NCBI RefSeq assembly: GCF_011045025.1
Contig: NZ_JAAKZX010000013.1
Span: forward strand, 23,983 to 87,982
Direction of reading: 5' to 3'
Length of the DNA stretch: 64,000 nt
Source of the DNA: Streptomyces ureilyticus
GTDB lineage: Bacteria; Actinomycetota; Actinomycetes; Streptomycetales; Streptomycetaceae
Below the pieces are notes generated by a model that did no database searches, was not told the DNA's origin, and was given only the letters and a program-made list of their open reading frames with translations. This document shows positions 59,703-64,000 of this stretch, piece after piece (position 1 is the first letter of the stretch; each line of letters starts with the position of its first letter). The position numbers and the translations under genes are program-made.

Positions 59703-60035
59703 CTAGAACACGTCGCGCAGGGTCTCCAAGAGGCGGGCGATGTTCGCCTCGTCGCGGCGGTAGTAGGTCCACTTGCCGCGTCGGGTGGCGACCACCAGCC
59801 CTGCCTGCCGCAGCATGGTGAGGTACTGGGAGGTGGTGGACTGTCCCAGGCCCATGCGCCGCTGGATGTCGGTCACGCAGACGCCGATCTCGACGTCCTC
59901 GGCCTTCTGGCCGGGGAAGCTCATGGGGTCCTTGAGCCACATCAGCATCTGGCGGCGGACGGGGTTGGACAGGGCCCGGAATACGGACAGCAACTGCTCT
60001 TCCGAGAACACGGCGTGATCGTAACCCATTCTCAT
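59703..60035 (-). CDS. ArsR-family transcriptional regulator
   Basis: 110-residue winged-helix repressor: FSEEQLLSVFRALSNPVRRQ, VCVTDIQRRMGLGQSTTSQY, LTMLRQAGLVVATRRGKWTY. There are no paired metal-binding cysteines, so it is more likely a redox or small-molecule sensor. Start is ATG 60035, or 60029 in frame. It is divergent from the quinone-oxidoreductase gene with only 37 bp between the chosen starts, so their promoters overlap. Confidence 0.92.
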   Translation of the reverse strand: MRMGYDHAVFSEEQLLSVFRALSNPVRRQMLMWLKDPMSFPGQKAEDVEIGVCVTDIQRRMGLGQSTTSQYLTMLRQAGLVVATRRGKWTYYRRDEANIARLLETLRDVF

Positions 60036-60072
60036 ATTGACGATTCGCGATACGACGATTTATCTTCGCCGT

Positions 60073-61092
60073 ATGTCCTCTTCGATGCGTGTGATGGAAC
60101 TCGTCCGTTTCGGTGGTGCGGACACCGCGTTCGCGGCACGGGAACTGCCCATGCCCAGCCCTGGGCCCGGCCAGCTGCTGGTGAAGGTGATGGCCACCTC
60201 CGTGAATCCCCTGGACCTGCAGACCCGCCGCGGCGACTACCGCGACCAGGTGGCGCTGCCGGCGGTGATCGGCAACGACGTGTCCGGCGTGGTGGTCGAG
60301 ACCGGCACGGGGGCGGGCCACTACCGTCCGGGCGACGAGGTCTGGTACTTGGCGCCGGTGTTCACCGGTCAGGGGACCTATGCCGAGTTCCATGTGGTCG
60401 ACCAGGCCCTGGTCGCCCGCAAGCCCTCCCGCTTGTCGCATGTCGAGGCCGCCGGTCTCGCTCTCGTGGGGGTGACGGCGTGGGAGGCGCTGGTCGAACG
60501 GGCCGGAGTGCGGACCGGGGAGCGGGTCCTGGTGCACGGCGGCGCGGGCGGGGTCGGTTCGGTCGCCATCCAGGTCGCACGTGCGCTGGGGGCCGAGGTG
60601 GTCACCACCGCGCGGGCGAGGGATCACGACTTCGTCACCCGGCTGGGAGCGGACGTTACGATCGACTTCTCGGCCGGTGACTATGTGCCGCAGGTGCAGG
60701 CCCTGGGCGGGGTGGACGTCGTGTTGGACACGGTGGGCCGGGACACCCTCACCCGCAGTCCGCTGGCTCTGGCCGACCGAGGCCGCGTGGTGTCGATCGT
60801 GGACATTCCCGAGCCGCAGAACCTCCTCGCCGCTTGGGGCGTGAACGCGACCTACCATTTCCTCTTCGTCAGTCCCGGCCGGGCAAAACTCGAGGCCCTC
60901 GGCCGCCTGGTCGACCAGGGCGAACTCCGGCCGGTGATCGGCGCCGTGCTGCCGCTGGCCGACGTCGCCCACGCCCACAGCCTCTTGGAAGGCGGCTCCG
61001 CCGACGAAGGACGCCAACGCCCGCGCGGCAAGATCGCTCTCGCCGTGCATCCCGTGGACGAGACCCCGCACGCGGCGGCGGCCCGGACCTGA
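60073..61092 (+). CDS. Quinone oxidoreductase / zinc-free medium-chain dehydrogenase
   Basis: 339 residues of the QOR type: SVNPLDLQTRRGDYRDQVAL near the N-terminus, VIGNDVSGVV, the NADPH-binding VLVHGGAGGVGSVAIQVARA near 165, and IVDIPEPQNLL. No zinc ligands are visible. I chose ATG 60073; the first in-frame start (60037) would overlap the region of the ArsR start. With short leader space the mRNA may be leaderless. Presumably reduces quinones and is controlled by the divergent ArsR protein. Confidence 0.9.
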   Translation: MSSSMRVMELVRFGGADTAFAARELPMPSPGPGQLLVKVMATSVNPLDLQTRRGDYRDQVALPAVIGNDVSGVVVETGTGAGHYRPGDEVWYLAPVFTGQGTYAEFHVVDQALVARKPSRLSHVEAAGLALVGVTAWEALVERAGVRTGERVLVHGGAGGVGSVAIQVARALGAEVVTTARARDHDFVTRLGADVTIDFSAGDYVPQVQALGGVDVVLDTVGRDTLTRSPLALADRGRVVSIVDIPEPQNLLAAWGVNATYHFLFVSPGRAKLEALGRLVDQGELRPVIGAVLPLADVAHAHSLLEGGSADEGRQRPRGKIALAVHPVDETPHAAAART

Positions 61093-61128
61093 GGAATGGG
61101 GCGCCTCGCACACCCGTTGTCCTCTCGT

Positions 61129-62082
61129 ATGAGCGAAACAACTGCGGTAGTGGCGGGCGCGTATGGGGGTCCCGAGGTCCTGTCGGTGATCGATGTCGCC
61201 GTCCCGGAGCCGAGGCCGAACGAGGTACGGATCACGGTCCGCGCGGCCGGCGTCAATCCCTTCGACTACAAGTCGTACAGCGGCGCCTTCGGTGTCGATC
61301 CGGAGAGACTGCCGGTGCGGCTCGGTGTCGAGGCGGCGGGCGTGGTGACAGCGGTCGGTGCCGACGCGATCGGCCCCGCGGGCCCCATCGCGGTGGGTGA
61401 CGAAGTGATCACCTACACCGCGCCGGGTGCCTACGCCGCCGAAATCGTCGTGCCCGCCTCGTCCGTGGTGCCGAAGCCCGTCGCCCTGTCCTGGGAGCAG
61501 GCCGGCGGGCTGCTGGCCGCCGGGGTCACCGCCGTACACACGCTTGAGGCGGTCGGCCTGGGCAAGGGCGAGACGGTGCTGATCCACGGTGCCGCGGGAG
61601 GCGTCGGTCTCGTGGCCGTGCAGCTCGCGGTGGCACGCGGCGCGACGGTAGTGGCCACGGCGAGCCGGGCCAAGCACGACCTCCTGCGAGAGCTGGGAGC
61701 GATCCCGGTCATGTACGGGCCGGGGCTGGCGGACAGGGTGCGCGCGGTGGCGCCGGAGGGCGTGCACGCGGCCGCGGATCTCGTGGGCACCGAGGAGGCG
61801 GTGGACGTCTCCGTGGAGCTCGTGCCGGACCGCCTGCGTATCGCCACCATCGCGGGCCACGAGCGCGGGGCTCGCGCGGGAATCAAGCTCCTGGGTGGTG
61901 CGCCGGGCGCGGATCCCGGCACCGAGATCCGGGAAGCCGCCCGCCTGCAGCTCACGGAAGCCGCGACAGCAGGCCGCCTGCGCATTGTGATCGCGGACAG
62001 CTACCCCCTGGGCGAGGCCGCCACCGCCCACCGCGAGATCATGGCCGGCCACACCACGGGAAAGATCGTCCTGGTCCCGTAA
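61129..62082 (+). CDS. NADP-dependent oxidoreductase, QOR type
   Basis: 317 residues: AGAYGGPEVLSVIDVAVPEP at the start, AGVNPFDYKSYSGAFG, the nucleotide motif VLIHGAAGGVGLVAVQLAVA and a C-terminal HREIMAGHTTGKIVLVP. Start ATG 61129 (MSETTAVV) follows 36 nt after the previous gene's stop. The downstream HxlR gene is convergent. Substrate unknown; probably an enone or quinone. Confidence 0.9.
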   Translation: MSETTAVVAGAYGGPEVLSVIDVAVPEPRPNEVRITVRAAGVNPFDYKSYSGAFGVDPERLPVRLGVEAAGVVTAVGADAIGPAGPIAVGDEVITYTAPGAYAAEIVVPASSVVPKPVALSWEQAGGLLAAGVTAVHTLEAVGLGKGETVLIHGAAGGVGLVAVQLAVARGATVVATASRAKHDLLRELGAIPVMYGPGLADRVRAVAPEGVHAAADLVGTEEAVDVSVELVPDRLRIATIAGHERGARAGIKLLGGAPGADPGTEIREAARLQLTEAATAGRLRIVIADSYPLGEAATAHREIMAGHTTGKIVLVP

Positions 62083-62191
62083 CCCGTTCCTGTCCCCGCA
62101 CCGCTGAAGCCACACCGCGAGCGGCCGCCCGCGCGCTCACCGGTCCCGGTACGCGACGGATCGGGTGCGTGGGCGGCCTGCGACCAGCTCG

Positions 62192-62584
62192 TCAGGTGTC
62201 CATGTCCTCGTTCTTGGCGCTCCATTCGATCAGCGGATGCAGGACACGCATCAGGCTGGCGCCCTGTTCGGTGGGCCGGTACGTGATCTGGACCGGCGTC
62301 GTCGGTACCACGAGCCGCTCAATGAGGCGGTGACCCTCGAGCTCACGCAGACGCTGGGACAGAAGGTGGTTCGAGATTCCGGGGATCCGCGCTCGGTAGT
62401 CGACGAATCGGCGCGCGCCCCGCATCGCCGCCAGGAGCACCGCGGCGCTCCACTTCTTGCCCACGACCTCGACCGAGCGCTGAAAACTGCGGCACACGTC
62501 GTCGTCGATGTGTTCGTAGCCCGCTTCCGGGCGGCTCTGGCCCGCGGTGGTGGAGGAATCATCGGGCTGTCGAGGACCGGTCAT
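62192..62584 (-). CDS. HxlR-family transcriptional regulator
   Basis: 130 residues from ATG 62584: an acidic and hydrophilic N-terminal 30 residues, then VCRSFQRSVEVVGKKWSAAV, YRARIPGISNHLLSQRLREL and PVQITYRPTEQGASL. The Cys in DDVCRSFQ is at the place where redox-sensing HxlR proteins have theirs. Frame open to 62698 has no support. It is divergent from the luciferase-like fusion gene, which it may control. Confidence 0.9.
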   Translation of the reverse strand: MTGPRQPDDSSTTAGQSRPEAGYEHIDDDVCRSFQRSVEVVGKKWSAAVLLAAMRGARRFVDYRARIPGISNHLLSQRLRELEGHRLIERLVVPTTPVQITYRPTEQGASLMRVLHPLIEWSAKNEDMDT

Positions 62585-62670
62585 ACGGTCATGATACTGG
62601 AGCGTGTCACTTTTGATGACCTGGTCATGTCCCGCTTGTCGCCTGTGATCATCGCCGTGCAGCCTTGGCC

Positions 62671-62706
62671 CATGAACGCACACTCGGCCTGTCACCACGC
62701 GCTATG
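62671..62706 (+). CDS. Possible 11-residue leader peptide
   Basis: ATG 62671 opens MNAHSACHHAL and its TGA overlaps the ATG of the fusion gene (ATGA at 62704-62707). It contains Cys and three His. No ribosome-binding site is visible; the message could be leaderless from about 62671. It may couple translation of the fusion gene. Alone it is weak evidence. Confidence 0.3.
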
Positions 62707-64000
62707 AACTACGGGCACCCGCTGAGATTTGGGCTGCACCTGCCCTCTGACGCCGACTGCGGACCCGGCCGGTTGGTCGAAGTGGCGGGCCTGGCCGAGC
62801 AGTGGGGACTGGACTTGCTGGTCGTCCAGGCCGGAACCGCCGGCGATGATCTCGAACCGTCGACTGTGGCGTCCTGGATCGCCGCGGCGACGGTCTCTCT
62901 CGGACTGGTGCTGGAGGCACGCCCCGCCACCCTCCATCCGGCGATGCTCGCACGAGCCGTCGCAAGCCTGGATCGGCTCACCGAAGGCAGGGTCGAACTG
63001 GCTTTCCGAGCGGGCCCGTCAGCCGCCGCGTCCGGGACAGCCGATTCGGTCGCGGCACTGGGTGAGGCGATCGCCGTCGTCCGCGAGCTCTGGAATGTCC
63101 TCGACCGTGGCCTCGGCCGGTTCACCGGCCGCTTCTACCGTCTCGCGGGAGCTGAGAAGGCCGCGCCCGCGCACGACGTGCCGATCTCCGTGGACGGCCA
63201 GGACCAAGACCTGCTCCGGCTGGTCGGACTGCGGGCTGACGAGTGGTCGACGGGGTGCGACGCCGCCACGCTGACGCAGGGCAACCGCGCAGTCGACGAG
63301 GCGGCGCGAGGGGCCGGCCGTGATCCCCGCGAGATCCGCAGACGGGTCACAATCCGCGGTGACTTCGGCGAGCGGACAGGCAGGTTCACCGGGACCGCCG
63401 CGGACTGGGTGAACGACCTGCTGCCACTCGTCGTCGAGCACGGGGTGGGCACCGTCGTGCTGGACACCGAGGAGCGAGACGTCGCGGCAGGCTTCGCGAG
63501 CGAGGTCGCCCCGGCCCTGCGGGCGGCCGTGGACGCGGTGCTTCCGCGCGGATGGTCGGGCGCGCGGGTCCGGCGGTCCGCCGTGCGCGCCAGGCGCCGG
63601 CCGGGGATCGACTACGAGGGCGCTCCGCCGGAGATGGCCGAGGTCGTCGAGCCCGGTGATCCGGCCTACGCCCGGCTGCGGTCCGGATACTTGCGCGGCG
63701 GTGCGCCCGGCATCATCCTGCGGGCGGCGACGAACGAGCAGGTGACACAGGCGCTCGCGTTCGCCCGCCGGCATCCCGGCGTGGCCCTGTCTCGGCGAAG
63801 CGCCGGACACGGGGTCTCCGGCCGCTCCACCAATGACGGCGGGATCGTCATCGACGTGTCACTGATGAATGCGATCGAGGTGCTCGACAGGAAGACACGC
63901 CGGGTGCGCATCGGCCCGGGTGCGCGCTGGGCCGAGGTGGCGGCCGCACTGGAGCCCTACGGCTGGGCGTTGAGTTCGGGCGACTACGGGGGCGTCGGGG
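62704..64000 (+). CDS. Luciferase-like monooxygenase fused to FAD-linked oxidase (partial)
   Basis: Runs off the window after 432 codons. Residues about 5-275 are an F420/FMN luciferase-like (LLM) domain: LRFGLHLPSDADCGPGRLVE, LAEQWGLDLLVVQAG, LDRLTEGRVELAF and VSLGLVLEARPATLHPAMLA. From residue about 290 on there is a BBE/PCMH-type FAD domain: PGDPAYARLRSGYLRGGAPG, LSRRSAGHGVSGRSTNDGGI (FAD-binding RSAGHG) and RVRIGPGARWAEVAAALEPY. ATG 62704 is the first start. A natural fusion of two flavin enzymes that would hand substrate over; the function is unknown. Confidence 0.85.
   Translation, partial: MNYGHPLRFGLHLPSDADCGPGRLVEVAGLAEQWGLDLLVVQAGTAGDDLEPSTVASWIAAATVSLGLVLEARPATLHPAMLARAVASLDRLTEGRVELAFRAGPSAAASGTADSVAALGEAIAVVRELWNVLDRGLGRFTGRFYRLAGAEKAAPAHDVPISVDGQDQDLLRLVGLRADEWSTGCDAATLTQGNRAVDEAARGAGRDPREIRRRVTIRGDFGERTGRFTGTAADWVNDLLPLVVEHGVGTVVLDTEERDVAAGFASEVAPALRAAVDAVLPRGWSGARVRRSAVRARRRPGIDYEGAPPEMAEVVEPGDPAYARLRSGYLRGGAPGIILRAATNEQVTQALAFARRHPGVALSRRSAGHGVSGRSTNDGGIVIDVSLMNAIEVLDRKTRRVRIGPGARWAEVAAALEPYGWALSSGDYGGVG

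Noticed and set aside
59200..62115. 971-codon open frame on the minus strand
   Set aside because: It is antisense to four well-supported genes; the openness comes from GC-rich codon usage. Its end overlaps a real ArsR gene in the same frame.

Overview
The window looks like a Streptomyces (or close relative) chromosome segment: very high GC with G/C-rich third codon positions, GTG and TTG starts, SsgA-era lineage genes such as DUF5994 and DUF1206 proteins, ANTAR proteins, CsbD proteins, LAL-type LuxR regulators and many two-component systems. No rRNA, tRNA or CRISPR array was seen. All identifications come from reading the sequence and from recall of protein families; no search was run.

Region 1 (about 1-16600) is metabolic. 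A histidine kinase gene (156-1370) faces a long leftward operon (7812 to 1381) that I read as a protocatechuate/gallate 4,5-cleavage (meta) pathway: LigB- and LigA-type dioxygenase subunits, an SDR, a muconolactone-isomerase-like protein, an alpha/beta hydrolase, a Rieske oxygenase with its reductase, a small unknown protein and a PIG-L/GalB-type hydratase. The aldolase that would finish the pathway (GalC/LigK type) is transcribed divergently at 7973. An acyl-CoA ligase, a PAS-GAF histidine kinase with its response regulator, and a GntR regulator beside a secreted GH29 fucosidase follow.

Region 2 (about 16800-38400) is a stress-type regulatory region built around a segmental duplication in direct orientation (copy A about 16875-22700, copy B about 30091-36650). 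Each copy carries small membrane proteins, a CsbD protein, stand-alone ANTAR proteins, a PRC-barrel protein and a SigB/SigF-family sigma factor gene. The sigma genes are preceded by a 99-bp block that is identical in the two copies and contains a stress-sigma-type promoter plus a leader with mutually exclusive stems. The copies decay differently: copy A has a frameshifted first gene, a truncated ANTAR gene and only a remnant of DUF1206; copy B has a PRC-barrel gene with a large in-frame internal deletion. Between them lie two GAF-ANTAR proteins, a band-7 protein and paired DUF5994 proteins.

Region 3 (about 38400-58350) is accessory and heavily rearranged: a YihY pseudogene with an internal inversion, a CorA tail, an unrecognised 476-residue protein in a repeat-flanked segment, two LAL regulators flanking a haloperoxidase-like hydrolase and a MerR/beta-lactamase pseudogene chimera, remnants that resemble a telomere-associated Tap gene joined to transposase pieces, a two-component system whose kinase runs in frame into a small membrane protein, a DnaB pseudogene and IS5/IS630/IS701 fragments. 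The Tap-like and IS debris suggests a chromosome arm or past recombination with a linear replicon (inference).

Region 4 (58361-64000) holds three oxidoreductase/regulator pairs (HxlR with an NmrA-like protein, ArsR with a quinone oxidoreductase, an NADP oxidoreductase with an HxlR regulator) and the start of a luciferase-like/FAD-linked oxidase fusion that runs off the window.
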